From Hyphomicrobiales bacterium (GTDB lineage: Bacteria > Pseudomonadota > Alphaproteobacteria > Rhizobiales > Xanthobacteraceae), in the NCBI GenBank assembly GCA_003135415.1, contig PLBP01000035.1:1-50072 (forward strand): DNA of 50,072 nucleotides, given 5' to 3'. The translations under genes and the position numbers were made by a program. Within the stretch, counting starts at the first letter, position 1, and each line of letters begins with the position of its first letter. The notes beneath the pieces were generated by a model, which did no database searches, was not told the origin of the DNA, and saw only the letters and a program-made list of their open reading frames with translations. Of this stretch, positions 15,021 through 23,784 are shown in pieces.

Positions 15021-15401
15021 TTAATCGCGCTTCGTCTCGACGTGGAAGGTATGCAATACGCGGTGAAAAATCGGCGCTAGAATAAATCCGGTCGCGATGA
15101 CGATGATGAGGCCGGAAAAAATCGCATAGGAGCCGGCAAAGACCTTGCCGGCCGTGGTTTTCAACTCTCCCATCGGGCCCATTCCGGAAAGGATCATCGC
15201 CGCGTTCACATATGCATCGACGAAAGGCATGCCTTCGAATTTGGCATAACCGGCGATACCGATTGCTAAGCTTACGATCGTGAGGATCGTCCACAATCCA
15301 ATCGCTCTCAGCATTCGCACCACGAACTTGCGGCGCGAAATGACAGCCTGCCGGCGATGTTCAAACCGGATGAGGCGCAGTCGTTTCGATAGTATTTTCA
15401 T
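15021..15401 (-). CDS. Two-helix membrane protein with ion-channel-like layout
   Basis: A 126-residue protein: a strongly basic N-terminus (1-29), TM helix 1 (about 33-51), a re-entrant-like segment FVDAYVNAAMILSGMGPMGE (60-79), TTAGKVFAGSY, then TM helix 2 (about 90-110). The order TM1, pore helix, Gly-containing loop, TM2 matches the Ion_trans_2 potassium-channel module. The filter position reads SGMGPMGE instead of TVGYGD, so potassium selectivity is not expected. It could be a channel relative or an unrelated conserved membrane protein. Confidence 0.65.
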   Translation of the reverse strand: MKILSKRLRLIRFEHRRQAVISRRKFVVRMLRAIGLWTILTIVSLAIGIAGYAKFEGMPFVDAYVNAAMILSGMGPMGELKTTAGKVFAGSYAIFSGLIIVIATGFILAPIFHRVLHTFHVETKRD

Positions 15402-15452
15402 TTCTATGGTCGTGCGTCCCGCGTCTGCCGCCTTTAGGCATGGTGCGCTCCA

Positions 15453-15923
15453 TCAATCGGACCAAATCAGAGTAAGGCCGGAGATGCCCACGGCGATGTT
15501 GATGCCGGTCTGACCCTCGACCGAGAGCGGCTGCAGGGCGATCGAGCGATTGGAGCCGCCCACCAAGACATTCGCACCGGCACCGACGATGACGGCAACG
15601 TTCCCGCTCGCGCCCGCATATTCGCCCGCCAGCGCGCCGCGTAACCATCCGTCGGTCGGCGCGAGCACGGCCCACGACATGATGCCGCCCGCCGTCGCGC
15701 CGATGTCGGGACCGATCCGATTGATCGTGCCGAGATAATGCTCCGGCGCCGGTCCGTTATCGGGGGTAAAGGTGCAGGTCAGCTTCTGGGTCGAGCCGAC
15801 GATGAGGCCGATCCGCTCCGAGGTGTAGCAAGTGAGCAATCCCACCTTTGTTTGCTGCGCGGAAGCCGTGGAGACGGACGCCGAAAGCAGCGCAAGCGCG
15901 AGAATCGTCGAACGGAATTTCAT
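15453..15923 (-). CDS. DUF992 secreted protein
   Basis: A 156-residue protein with a signal peptide (about 1-22, ending STASA). The mature part has the DUF992 pattern: VGLLTCYTSERIGLIVGSTQ, then LTCTFTPD with the second Cys, YLGTINRIGPDIGATAGG, and the Gly/Ala/Val-rich end GANVLVGGSNRSIALQPLSV. DUF992 proteins are small periplasmic or outer-envelope beta proteins of rhizobia with no known activity. The gene is divergent from the LssY_C gene, with 146 bp between the starts. Confidence 0.9.
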   Translation of the reverse strand: MKFRSTILALALLSASVSTASAQQTKVGLLTCYTSERIGLIVGSTQKLTCTFTPDNGPAPEHYLGTINRIGPDIGATAGGIMSWAVLAPTDGWLRGALAGEYAGASGNVAVIVGAGANVLVGGSNRSIALQPLSVEGQTGINIAVGISGLTLIWSD

Positions 15924-16069
15924 GAATTGCTCCCCCTGTATGCCCGATCTGGCTGCGTCAACTTGGCAGCTGAAGCGTTGGTGCCAGCATCTCCCGCGCC
16001 GCCGGCGATGTAAATACCGATGCTAAACTGCTGTGATCAGTATTTGGGATCAGCCTTGGGGCCGCGTCA

Positions 16070-16873
16070 TTGCCGAGCGCGAAATTAAAACGGGTGCTTG
16101 CGGCGATTGGCGGCGTAGGGCTCGCCTATTTTGTCGTCGCTTATTTCGCTCTTCCCGCAGCGTGGAAGCATTACGAACATCAAAAAAGACTGGAGCCCCT
16201 TCCCGCGGTCACCCTGACCGCGCAAGGAATCCCGGGTGATCCGATCAACATTGGATTGATCGGCACGAAAGAAGATGTCGTCTGCACCATGCATTATGCC
16301 GGCTGGTATCCGGCCGATCCGGTCACGTTCCTGACGAGCCTCGGCATCATCGGCAGCGTCTTGCTCGACCGGCCCTATCCCTACGCGCCCGTCAGCCCGC
16401 TCTATTACCTCGGGGCAAAGCAGGCACTTGCCTTCGAGAAGGCGGACGGCGGAAGCGCCGATCGCCGCAATCACTTGCGTCTGTGGCCGGTGCTCGATCG
16501 CGGCGATGAAGATCGCCCAGTGTGGTTGGGGGCAGCCACCTTCGATCGCGGCATCGGTATCAGCCGATATACCGGCGCGCTCACGCATCATATCGCGCCC
16601 AATATCGATCAGGAGCGCCAGCAACTGAGCGACGATCTCAACTCGGCGCGGATGGTGGAGGCGATCTATCAGGTTTCCGGAATCGGCCCGACGGTTAATG
16701 GCCGCAACGGCGAAGGCGATCTCTACTTTACCGACGGCGACATATGGTTCTCGCGGCTAGTGAAAAGCTGCACAAGGCGGAGCGAGCCCGCGTTTGAGCT
16801 CTCCAATCCGCCGATCGTCGCCCTCAAAAACCTGATCTGGAAAGGCGTCACGTCGCTGGCGCCGAAAGATTGA
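16070..16873 (+). CDS. LssY C-terminal-domain protein
   Basis: A 267-residue protein with an N-terminal hydrophobic anchor (about 10-30) and a periplasmic LssY_C-type domain. Visible pattern: DPINIGLIGTKEDVVCTMHY, GWYPADPVTF, then RPVWLGAATFDRGIGIS, HHIAPNIDQERQ, and GDLYFTDGDIW. In the family the domain is found alone or fused to PAP2 phosphatases, and its role is unknown. The start appears to be TTG with a poor ribosome binding site. A GTG a few codons later is an alternative. The stop is only 2 bp from the stop of the convergent SDR gene. Confidence 0.75.
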   Translation: MPSAKLKRVLAAIGGVGLAYFVVAYFALPAAWKHYEHQKRLEPLPAVTLTAQGIPGDPINIGLIGTKEDVVCTMHYAGWYPADPVTFLTSLGIIGSVLLDRPYPYAPVSPLYYLGAKQALAFEKADGGSADRRNHLRLWPVLDRGDEDRPVWLGAATFDRGIGISRYTGALTHHIAPNIDQERQQLSDDLNSARMVEAIYQVSGIGPTVNGRNGEGDLYFTDGDIWFSRLVKSCTRRSEPAFELSNPPIVALKNLIWKGVTSLAPKD

Positions 16874-16875
16874 GT

Positions 16876-17640
16876 TCAGCCCAAATACGCCCCGCCATTC
16901 ACGTGCAGCGTTTGGCCGGTGATGTAGCGAGCACCAGGGCCGGCGAGAAAACGCACGGCGGCGGCGATGTCCTCGGGCGCCCCTAACCGGCCGGCCAGCA
17001 TGTTCTGGCTCTGATGATGTTGCGGCTCCGGCGCACTGGGCTGGCGGGCCGTGTCGATCAGGCCGGGTGCGACGCAATTCGCCGTCACCCGATCCGCTGC
17101 GAGATCGTGCGCGAGCGCCCGCGTGAAGCCAACAATTCCGGCCTTGGCGGTGATGACATGCGCGCGGTGCTTCGCGCCGGTGTGAGCGCTGAGGCCGCCG
17201 ATATTAATGATGGCGCCGGCATTGCTTTTCTTCAGATGCGGCAGGCACGACTTCACGCAATTGAATGCGCCGTCGAGGATCACGCCGAGAATATCCCGCC
17301 ATTCGGCCACCGTCATGGTTTCGAGCGGCGTTTCTTTCCGCACTGCGGCGTTGTTGACCAGGATATCGATGCGGCCAAATCGCTCGGCTGTGGCCGCGAT
17401 CATTCCCTCGACCGCGCTGGGATCGCTCACGTCCGCCACCGCCGCGAGCGCATGGCCGCCCCGTTTCTCGATCTCGCGCATAACGGATTCCGCTTCCGCG
17501 CGATTGGAGCGCGCATTGACCACCACGGCAGCGCCGCCCGCCGCGAGCGTGAGCGCGATCATGCGCCCGATATTGCGCCCGGCGCCGGTGACGATTGCAA
17601 CTTTGTCCTTGAGTTCCTGCCCGCTTGCCTCGATCGCCAT
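16876..17640 (-). CDS. Short-chain dehydrogenase/reductase with altered active site
   Basis: A 254-residue classical SDR. Cofactor motif TGAGRNIGR (18-26), ADVSD (69-73) and NNAA (96-99) are all present. Against FabG, the catalytic Ser is Gly149 (INIGGLS) and the catalytic Tyr falls on Val162 (HVITAKAG), while Lys166 is kept. His161 and Ser151 lie next to these positions. The protein may bind NAD(P) but use other residues, or may not be a normal oxidoreductase. It is the last gene of the minus-strand catabolic series, 3 bp after the MmgE/PrpD gene. Confidence 0.85.
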   Translation of the reverse strand: MAIEASGQELKDKVAIVTGAGRNIGRMIALTLAAGGAAVVVNARSNRAEAESVMREIEKRGGHALAAVADVSDPSAVEGMIAATAERFGRIDILVNNAAVRKETPLETMTVAEWRDILGVILDGAFNCVKSCLPHLKKSNAGAIINIGGLSAHTGAKHRAHVITAKAGIVGFTRALAHDLAADRVTANCVAPGLIDTARQPSAPEPQHHQSQNMLAGRLGAPEDIAAAVRFLAGPGARYITGQTLHVNGGAYLG

Positions 17641-17643
17641 GCT

Positions 17644-19014
17644 TCACCCGCGCAAAACCGAAAGATCGTTTGAGCCTTGATAGAGGGTGTGCGCGAGATC
17701 GAGCGCTGCCTTGGCGCGATCGAGGGGCCAGCCTCCGTGCCGTGCATTTGCCATGAATTTCTCCTCGATATCGCGCCGTGAAAGCGGCTCGCGGGCTCCG
17801 CCGCGCAAGTACGGCTGGCGCTCCTCGACAATCGTTCCATCTCGCAGCAGCGCGCGAATGTGGCCGGTGTAGTTGGCGGGATAGGGATTATTCGGATCTA
17901 TTTTGTAGCGCACCTTGGCGGCGAGCGCGAGCACGCGCGGATCGTCGATGCGATCGTCGGCGAAAGCATCGAGCCCGATCGAGCCGCGGATGAAGGCTGC
18001 GGCAATGCAGTAGGGCATGGAGAATTTCGCGGCGTAGCCGTTCGGCGGACGCTGCTTGTCCGCGAGCGGCTCCCAAAGACGATGCACGATTCCTTCCGCG
18101 GTCTCGCAGACCATCTCCTGGATGTCCTCGGCCGCGATTCCTTTTGCCGCGAGCCTGCGCGCGCAATCGATATAGGGGTGGATCATCGTCCCGCACGGAT
18201 AAGGTTTAAAGGCGAGCGTTTCCGTTACCCAACGCTCGCCAAAGTCGCCTAGAAGCGCGGCATAATCGCCCTCCTGGGTGTGGGCAAACCCGTGAAACAA
18301 ACCGTGCGTTCCCTCGAAAACTGTGCGGGGGCCGACGAAATTCGCGCGCCCCAGGAGTGCCGCGCGCAAGCCCGACTGTGCCGCCCAGCCGGGATGCAGG
18401 CGTTTCGTCCACGCGCCCTCGGCGAGATATTCGATGATGCCACCCGCCATGCTGCCGGCAATACCGAGCGCATTCACCATCTGCTCCGGTTTCAGCCGTA
18501 GTGCCGCGCCGACGCCGGCGGCGGCGGCCATCGTGCCCAGCACCGCGGTCGGATGAAAACCCGCGCGGTGAATGGCCTTCGGCACCACGAGGCTTAAGCG
18601 GCAAAGGACTTCCACGCCGACAGCGATGCCGAGCAGCGCGGAAGGCCGCTCAGCTTGCTGCTGCTCGCAAATGGCAAGCACCGCCGGAACGATCACGGCG
18701 CCCGCATGCACCGGGCCGCCCTCGAACGTATCGTCGAAATCCTCGCCATGCGCCGCGGTGCCGTTGACGAAGGCCGCGGCCGCGGCACTCGCGGGAGCCG
18801 AATGGCCGATCACCGTGCAAGGTCCCTCCTCCCCCCAACCGGCGAGCGCGCTCTTGATATAATTTTCGTTGCGCGCGGTGACGCAGAGACCAATGACGTC
18901 GATCAGCAATTCCTCGCACTTGGTTTTTGTCTTCGTGGGTAGATTTTTCTCGGCGATGGCCGAGATTTTTCTCGCCAGGGTTTCGGCGACTGATTCTTGC
19001 TGGTGCACGGTCAT
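17644..19014 (-). CDS. MmgE/PrpD family protein
   Basis: A 456-residue MmgE/PrpD-fold protein. Features include the helical N-terminal domain with DVIGLC, the AAFVNGTAAHGEDFDDTFEG segment where family members carry active-site His/Asp residues, HRAGFHPTAVLGT and FKPYPCGTMIHPYIDCA. The family includes 2-methylcitrate dehydratase, cis-aconitate decarboxylase and many unassigned hydro-lyases. The reaction here is probably dehydration or decarboxylation of a polycarboxylic acid. The frame is open to 19107, but the ATG at 19014 is preferred because the earlier part would overlap the permease gene. Confidence 0.88.
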   Translation of the reverse strand: MTVHQQESVAETLARKISAIAEKNLPTKTKTKCEELLIDVIGLCVTARNENYIKSALAGWGEEGPCTVIGHSAPASAAAAAFVNGTAAHGEDFDDTFEGGPVHAGAVIVPAVLAICEQQQAERPSALLGIAVGVEVLCRLSLVVPKAIHRAGFHPTAVLGTMAAAAGVGAALRLKPEQMVNALGIAGSMAGGIIEYLAEGAWTKRLHPGWAAQSGLRAALLGRANFVGPRTVFEGTHGLFHGFAHTQEGDYAALLGDFGERWVTETLAFKPYPCGTMIHPYIDCARRLAAKGIAAEDIQEMVCETAEGIVHRLWEPLADKQRPPNGYAAKFSMPYCIAAAFIRGSIGLDAFADDRIDDPRVLALAAKVRYKIDPNNPYPANYTGHIRALLRDGTIVEERQPYLRGGAREPLSRRDIEEKFMANARHGGWPLDRAKAALDLAHTLYQGSNDLSVLRG

Positions 19015-19027
19015 CGTTCGCGGCCCG

Positions 19028-20746
19028 TCAGGCGTTGCGCAAGCGAACGTCACCGCCAAAGCCGGGGATGCGGTTGGCGGCGATGACAATGGTGAAGGTG
19101 ATCGCAAGCATCATCAGGCCCAGTACCGAAATCGCCGCGAGGTCGCCGCTCTCGTTCAGGTCGAAGATCAGCACCGAGATCACCTTGGTCTCCGAGGTGA
19201 ACAGCATGATGGCGGCCGAAAGCTCGCGGATCACGCTGACAAAAATAAAGCACCAGGTCGCAATCACGCCGGTGCGCAACAGCGGCGCCGTGATGCGGCC
19301 GAGCGTCTGCAGACGCGTGGCGCCGAGGATGCGGCTCGCGTCCTCAAGCTCGGGATGGACGCCGCGCAGGGCTGCTTGCAGCTGTTGATACGCCGAAGGA
19401 AGGCTGATGGTGATGAACGCGATGAGCAAGATCCAGAGCGTGCCGTACAGAACGAAGGGCGGCCGGGTGTAGCTCAAAAAGAGGCCGACGCCGAGAACGA
19501 TGCCGGGAATCGCCACCGGCGCGGTCGCGAGAAATCCGAGCGCGCGGTGACCGGGTATTGCTTTCCGCGCGGTCATATAGGCGATGACGAGGGCGAAAGC
19601 GGTGCCGATCGTAGCCGCGAGTACGCCGAGCAAAAACGTATTCTTTAAAGCGAGCTTGGTCGCCGAAAGCTCGAACAGCACGAAGTCGACATTGTGCAGC
19701 GTGAAATTTTGCAGCGATAGCAATTGCGAAGGCACGCGCGAAAAAGCCGCGTTGAACAGCGCGCCATAGGGCAGAAACACGGGATTGAGCAACAGCATGA
19801 AACACAGAATTAGCGCCGGCCACCGCAACACGCCGAGCCGCACGAGCCGCGGATCGCTATTGCGGCCGCCGACCACCGAATAACCGCGCCGCCCCAGGAT
19901 CATCGCTTCGGCGCGAAGCAACAGGACTGTCAGAACAAGCAACGGCAGCGACGCCGCGGCGGCGAGTTCGGGTTTCGGCGGATACTGGAACAGACTCCAG
20001 ATTTTCGTGGTCATGGTGTGAAATCCGGCCGGGATCGCGAGGATCGCGGGCGAGCCGAACAGCGTCATCGCTTGCAGGAAGGCGACCAGCGCGCCGGCGA
20101 GCAATGCCGGCAGGACGAGCGGAATGGTCACCCGGCGCGCGGTGGTCCAGGCATTGCCGCCGAGGATCGAGGAGGCATCCTCGAGATCGCCGGGAATGCG
20201 GTCGAGTGCATTCGCCACGAGGACAAACACGTAGGGAAAGGTGTAACAGGCGATCACAAAAATCAGGCCAGTGAGCGAATAAATATCGAAGAGATGAACG
20301 CCGGGCGCGGCACCGGTGAGCGAGCTGTAGAGCTGATTGAGCAGGCCGCTATTGGGCGCGGCAAGAAGTTCCCACGCGATAGCACCCAAGAAGGGGGGTG
20401 TCACGAAGGAAGCCATGACGAGGACCCGCACCGTGCGCTTGAGTGGCATGTCGCTGCGCGCCACCAACCACCCCATCGGCGCCGCGACCAGGCAACAGAT
20501 GGCGCCGACGCTGGTCGCGATGATGACGGTGGTGACAAGAGGATCGATGAAGGTCGCGTCCGTCGCGAGTCGCAAGAAATTGCCGAACGTGAACGCGCCG
20601 GCGTGATCGGTGAAGCTGTAATAAACGAGCCATGAGACCGGAAGAACGATCAGCACGCAAAGTGCCGCGGCGACGAAGAGCAAGATCGGCCAGGAAAGAT
20701 CGATCGCGGCCGCGCGCGGGCGCGCTTTCGCAGATGCGGCACTCAC
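19028..20746 (-). CDS. ABC importer permease, fused two-domain (Fe3+/phosphonate type)
   Basis: A 572-residue protein with about 12 transmembrane segments. It holds two binding-protein-dependent permease modules, each with an EAA-like loop: EDASSILGGNAWTTARRVTI in the first half and EDASRILGATRLQTLGRITA in the second. Such fused permeases occur in FbpB (iron), ThiP (thiamine) and PhnV-like (2-aminoethylphosphonate) systems. It pairs with the binding protein and ATPase encoded just upstream. Confidence 0.92.
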   Translation of the reverse strand: MSAASAKARPRAAAIDLSWPILLFVAAALCVLIVLPVSWLVYYSFTDHAGAFTFGNFLRLATDATFIDPLVTTVIIATSVGAICCLVAAPMGWLVARSDMPLKRTVRVLVMASFVTPPFLGAIAWELLAAPNSGLLNQLYSSLTGAAPGVHLFDIYSLTGLIFVIACYTFPYVFVLVANALDRIPGDLEDASSILGGNAWTTARRVTIPLVLPALLAGALVAFLQAMTLFGSPAILAIPAGFHTMTTKIWSLFQYPPKPELAAAASLPLLVLTVLLLRAEAMILGRRGYSVVGGRNSDPRLVRLGVLRWPALILCFMLLLNPVFLPYGALFNAAFSRVPSQLLSLQNFTLHNVDFVLFELSATKLALKNTFLLGVLAATIGTAFALVIAYMTARKAIPGHRALGFLATAPVAIPGIVLGVGLFLSYTRPPFVLYGTLWILLIAFITISLPSAYQQLQAALRGVHPELEDASRILGATRLQTLGRITAPLLRTGVIATWCFIFVSVIRELSAAIMLFTSETKVISVLIFDLNESGDLAAISVLGLMMLAITFTIVIAANRIPGFGGDVRLRNA

Positions 20747-20782
20747 CGCGATTCTCCAAAAGAGCCGCCGGGCGTAAGCGGG

Positions 20783-21847
20783 CTAGACATGAAAAATTTG
20801 GGTGTAGTGTGCCTTGATCTCTTCGCTCTCCCGCTCGACGGCGGCCGCATCGTCTTTCATCAACTTGATTTCCTTGAGCGGCTTCCTGCCCAGCTTTTCC
20901 GTCGCCAGCGCGTGCAACGAGCGCAAGCCGCCGACTTCGATCATCTGTTGTTGCGCCTCGACCGTGAACATCCAGCTTTGAAACAAGCGCGCAGCGTTCG
21001 GATTTGGGGCATTCGCGAAAATTCCATTCGGGCCGACGATCAGAGGACTGCCTTCGGTCGCATAAACGATCTCGACCGGCTGGCCCGATTCTTTCAGCAA
21101 GAATAAATTATATTCATTGCCATCGGCCATGATGGCGCGCTCGCCGAGCGCGAGTTTTTTCGGCGGCTCGGCCGAAGACTGCACTTGTAGCACGTTCTGC
21201 TTCGCGAGCTTCTCGAAATAGGACCAGCCGAGATCGCGCGACATCTGATACGTCGCGGTGAGAATCGTTCCGCTATAACTCGGATGCCCCTTCACGATCT
21301 TTCCGTTCCATTTCGGATCGAGGAGGTCAGCAAAGCTTTTCGGCGCTTCCTCGGGTTTCACCAGTGTCGTGTTGTAGCCGATCACGCTCAGCCAGGCGCG
21401 CCAGGCTGCGAACATCCCATCCGCGTCCCTGTGTTCCGGCGAATAATGACGCGCGATGTCTTCGGGAACGTAAGGCGCGAGCCATCCGTCGCGCTTCCAC
21501 ACGATAAAGTGCGCGGCGTCGGAGGAATTCACGACGTCGACCGCATAAATCCGGCTACCGTATTCCTGGCCGATGCGCTGAAATATGCGCTCGGCGCCGG
21601 AGCGCTCGACGCGTGTGGTTATGCCGGGATATTTCGCTTCGAAGGTTTTCGCGATTTTTTCAGCGACCGGCAGATCCACCGAGGTGTACCAGGCGACCTT
21701 GCCTTCCTTGCGCGCCGCCTCGATCAAAGCGGGCGTGACCGGACTTGCCTCGGGCGGTGCCGCCCTCACGGGCGAGGCGAACGCGCCGAACACGAGCGCC
21801 GCCGATCCTTTCAATAGGTTCCGCCGGGAAAATTTTTCGTTTCTCAT
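20783..21847 (-). CDS. ABC importer periplasmic binding protein (Fe3+/AEP type)
   Basis: A 354-residue class II extracellular binding protein. It begins with a twin-arginine-like signal (SRRNLLKGSAALVFG, about 7-21) cut after VRA. The mature start KEGKVAWYTSVDLPVAEKIA matches the FbpA/AfuA/PhnS pattern. No clear iron-binding double Tyr can be assigned with confidence, so the ligand may be organic. The frame is open to 22039, but that part is the reverse of the ATPase 3' end and is not credible. GGGAG precedes 21847. Confidence 0.88.
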   Translation of the reverse strand: MRNEKFSRRNLLKGSAALVFGAFASPVRAAPPEASPVTPALIEAARKEGKVAWYTSVDLPVAEKIAKTFEAKYPGITTRVERSGAERIFQRIGQEYGSRIYAVDVVNSSDAAHFIVWKRDGWLAPYVPEDIARHYSPEHRDADGMFAAWRAWLSVIGYNTTLVKPEEAPKSFADLLDPKWNGKIVKGHPSYSGTILTATYQMSRDLGWSYFEKLAKQNVLQVQSSAEPPKKLALGERAIMADGNEYNLFLLKESGQPVEIVYATEGSPLIVGPNGIFANAPNPNAARLFQSWMFTVEAQQQMIEVGGLRSLHALATEKLGRKPLKEIKLMKDDAAAVERESEEIKAHYTQIFHV

Positions 21848-21860
21848 CGCCGCATTCTCC

Positions 21861-22922
21861 CTATCCGACCAATACATGGCAGCATTCCGGCGGCAAATGC
21901 AGCCAGACCGCCGTCTCCGGCGCGATATTTTGCTCCGCCGGAGCGACCACGCGCAACGGCGTTCCGCCCGCGGTTTCGACGACATAATCGCGATGGCCGC
22001 CGAGAAAGACTTGCCGAATGACTTTCCCTGAGACGACATTTTCGGCGCCGGAAATGGGTGCCGCGGAAAGCCGGATATCGTGCGGGCGGACCGAAAGCGA
22101 AGTCATGCCGCCGGAAGAAAGCTTCGCCCCGCTGCAGCGCAATTTTGCACCGTCAAATGCGATATGCGCCTCATCCACGTTCTTGCCATGCAGAATATTA
22201 CTTGCGCCAATGAAGCGCGCGACGAATTCCGAGCGCGGTTTGTCGTAAATTTCCTCCGGCGAGCCGAGCTGTTCGATTTTGCCGGCATTCATCACCGCGA
22301 TCAGATCGGCGGTGGTCATCGCCTCGGACTGGTCGTGAGTGACATAGACGGTCGTGTAGCGATACTGATCGTGCAGGCGGCGCACTTCGAAGCGCATTTC
22401 CTCGCGCAAATTGGCATCGAGATTCGACAGCGGCTCGTCGAGCAGCAACGTTTCCGGCTCCACGATCAGCGCGCGGGCGAGCGACACCCGCTGCTGCTGG
22501 CCGCCCGAGAGTTCGCCCGGGTAGCGATTGGCAAGGTCGCCGAGGCGAACCGCCGCGAGAAAATTCGCCACCCTCTCCTTGATCGCGCCGCTCTCGATCC
22601 TGCGAAGGCGGAGGCCATAGGCGACGTTTTCGGCGACAGTCATATGCGGCCACAGCGCGTAGCTCTGGAAGATCATCGACATGTTGCGCCGCTCCGGCGG
22701 CACCGTTCGCTGCGGCGAGGACATAAGGCGGTCGCCGACGAGGATTTCCCCCGCCGAGGGTTCGACGAACCCCGCGATCAGCCGGAGCGTCGTGGTCTTG
22801 CCGCAACCGGAGGGGCCAAGGAGACACACCAACATGCCGTGCTCGATCTTGAGCGAAATGTCGTCGACGACCGCAGACGCGCCATAGCGCTTGGTCAGCC
22901 CCCGCAACTCGACGCTTGCCAC
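21861..22922 (-). CDS. ABC importer ATP-binding protein (FbpC/PotA type)
   Basis: A 353-residue ATPase. Walker A is GPSGCGKTT (36-44), the signature is LSGGQQQRVSLARAL, Walker B is LLLDEPLSNLD, and the switch His lies in VTHDQSEAM. After FIGASNIL a TOBE-like C-terminal domain follows (about 245-353), typical of the spermidine/iron/phosphonate ATPases. It lies 13 bp upstream of the binding-protein gene and completes a three-gene importer. Confidence 0.93.
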   Translation of the reverse strand: MASVELRGLTKRYGASAVVDDISLKIEHGMLVCLLGPSGCGKTTTLRLIAGFVEPSAGEILVGDRLMSSPQRTVPPERRNMSMIFQSYALWPHMTVAENVAYGLRLRRIESGAIKERVANFLAAVRLGDLANRYPGELSGGQQQRVSLARALIVEPETLLLDEPLSNLDANLREEMRFEVRRLHDQYRYTTVYVTHDQSEAMTTADLIAVMNAGKIEQLGSPEEIYDKPRSEFVARFIGASNILHGKNVDEAHIAFDGAKLRCSGAKLSSGGMTSLSVRPHDIRLSAAPISGAENVVSGKVIRQVFLGGHRDYVVETAGGTPLRVVAPAEQNIAPETAVWLHLPPECCHVLVG

Positions 22923-22952
22923 CCGCCCCTCGCTGCCGTTTTTTACGCGCGA

Positions 22953-23744
22953 TCAGCTGCCCGTAAACTCGGGCTTGCGTTTTTCCATGAAAGCCTTGCG
23001 ACCCTCTTGATAGTCGGCGCTCTTGAAGCAACGCTCTACCACCTCGGCACAGCGCTTGAGATCGCGCTCGGCCGGATCCTTCAGCACTTCGCCGACGATG
23101 AACTTCGTGCCATTCACGGTGAGCGGCGCGTTGTTCGCGATCGTCGCGGCATAATCCTTGACGTAGGGCTCGAGCTGGGGACCCGCCAAGACGCGATTGA
23201 CGAGGCCCATGGCGAGGGCCTCGGCGGCATCGAATTGGCGCGCGGTGAAGAAAATTTCCTTGGTAAAGGACGGGCCCACCGTATCGACGAAGCGCTTGAT
23301 GCCGCCAAACGAATAGCCAAGCCCGAGCTTCGCCGCCGGCAGCGCGAAGCGCGAATTGTCGGAGCAAATCCGCATGTCGCAACCTAACGCAAAGCCGAGG
23401 CCGCCGCCCATGCAATAGCCGCGGATCATCGCGATCGTGGGTTTGGGAAGTTGCTCCATCGCGCCATAGGCCGCTTCCACCGTGGTGTTATAGTGAGCAA
23501 TCGCTTTTTCGTTGGCGCGCTCGTCGCCGAAGCGCGAAATATCCGCGCCCGATATGAACGCCTTCTCGCCGGCTCCCGTGACGACGACGACACGCACATT
23601 CTCGTCCTTCCCGAAATCCCGCAGAATGTCGGTCGCCGCCGCCCACATGTCGAGCGAGACCGCATTGTGGCGCTCGGGATTGTTGAAGATCAGGTAGCCG
23701 ACGTGGCCTTCCTTGCGCGCGATCATCTTGTCGGTCTGGCTCAT
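22953..23744 (-). CDS. Enoyl-CoA hydratase/isomerase family (crotonase)
   Basis: A 263-residue crotonase. The two oxyanion-hole segments are KAFISGADISRF and GYCMGGGLGFALGCD. At the position of the first catalytic Glu of enoyl-CoA hydratase (GQPE in the rat enzyme) this protein has Ala (LPAAKLGLG), while the second Glu region (TKEIFF) is kept. It may therefore be an isomerase, hydrolase or decarboxylase-type member. The ATG at 23744 is chosen because AAGGAG lies 6 nt upstream. The frame is open to 23783. Confidence 0.88.
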   Translation of the reverse strand: MSQTDKMIARKEGHVGYLIFNNPERHNAVSLDMWAAATDILRDFGKDENVRVVVVTGAGEKAFISGADISRFGDERANEKAIAHYNTTVEAAYGAMEQLPKPTIAMIRGYCMGGGLGFALGCDMRICSDNSRFALPAAKLGLGYSFGGIKRFVDTVGPSFTKEIFFTARQFDAAEALAMGLVNRVLAGPQLEPYVKDYAATIANNAPLTVNGTKFIVGEVLKDPAERDLKRCAEVVERCFKSADYQEGRKAFMEKRKPEFTGS

Positions 23745-23784
23745 GTCCGGCTCCTTCAAATCTTTGGCTTGTGGCTCGCTCATC

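Noticed and set aside
22080-23387. Long plus-strand frame of 435 codons
   Set aside because: It is antisense to the ABC ATPase and crotonase genes, Arg/His-rich, with no family pattern.
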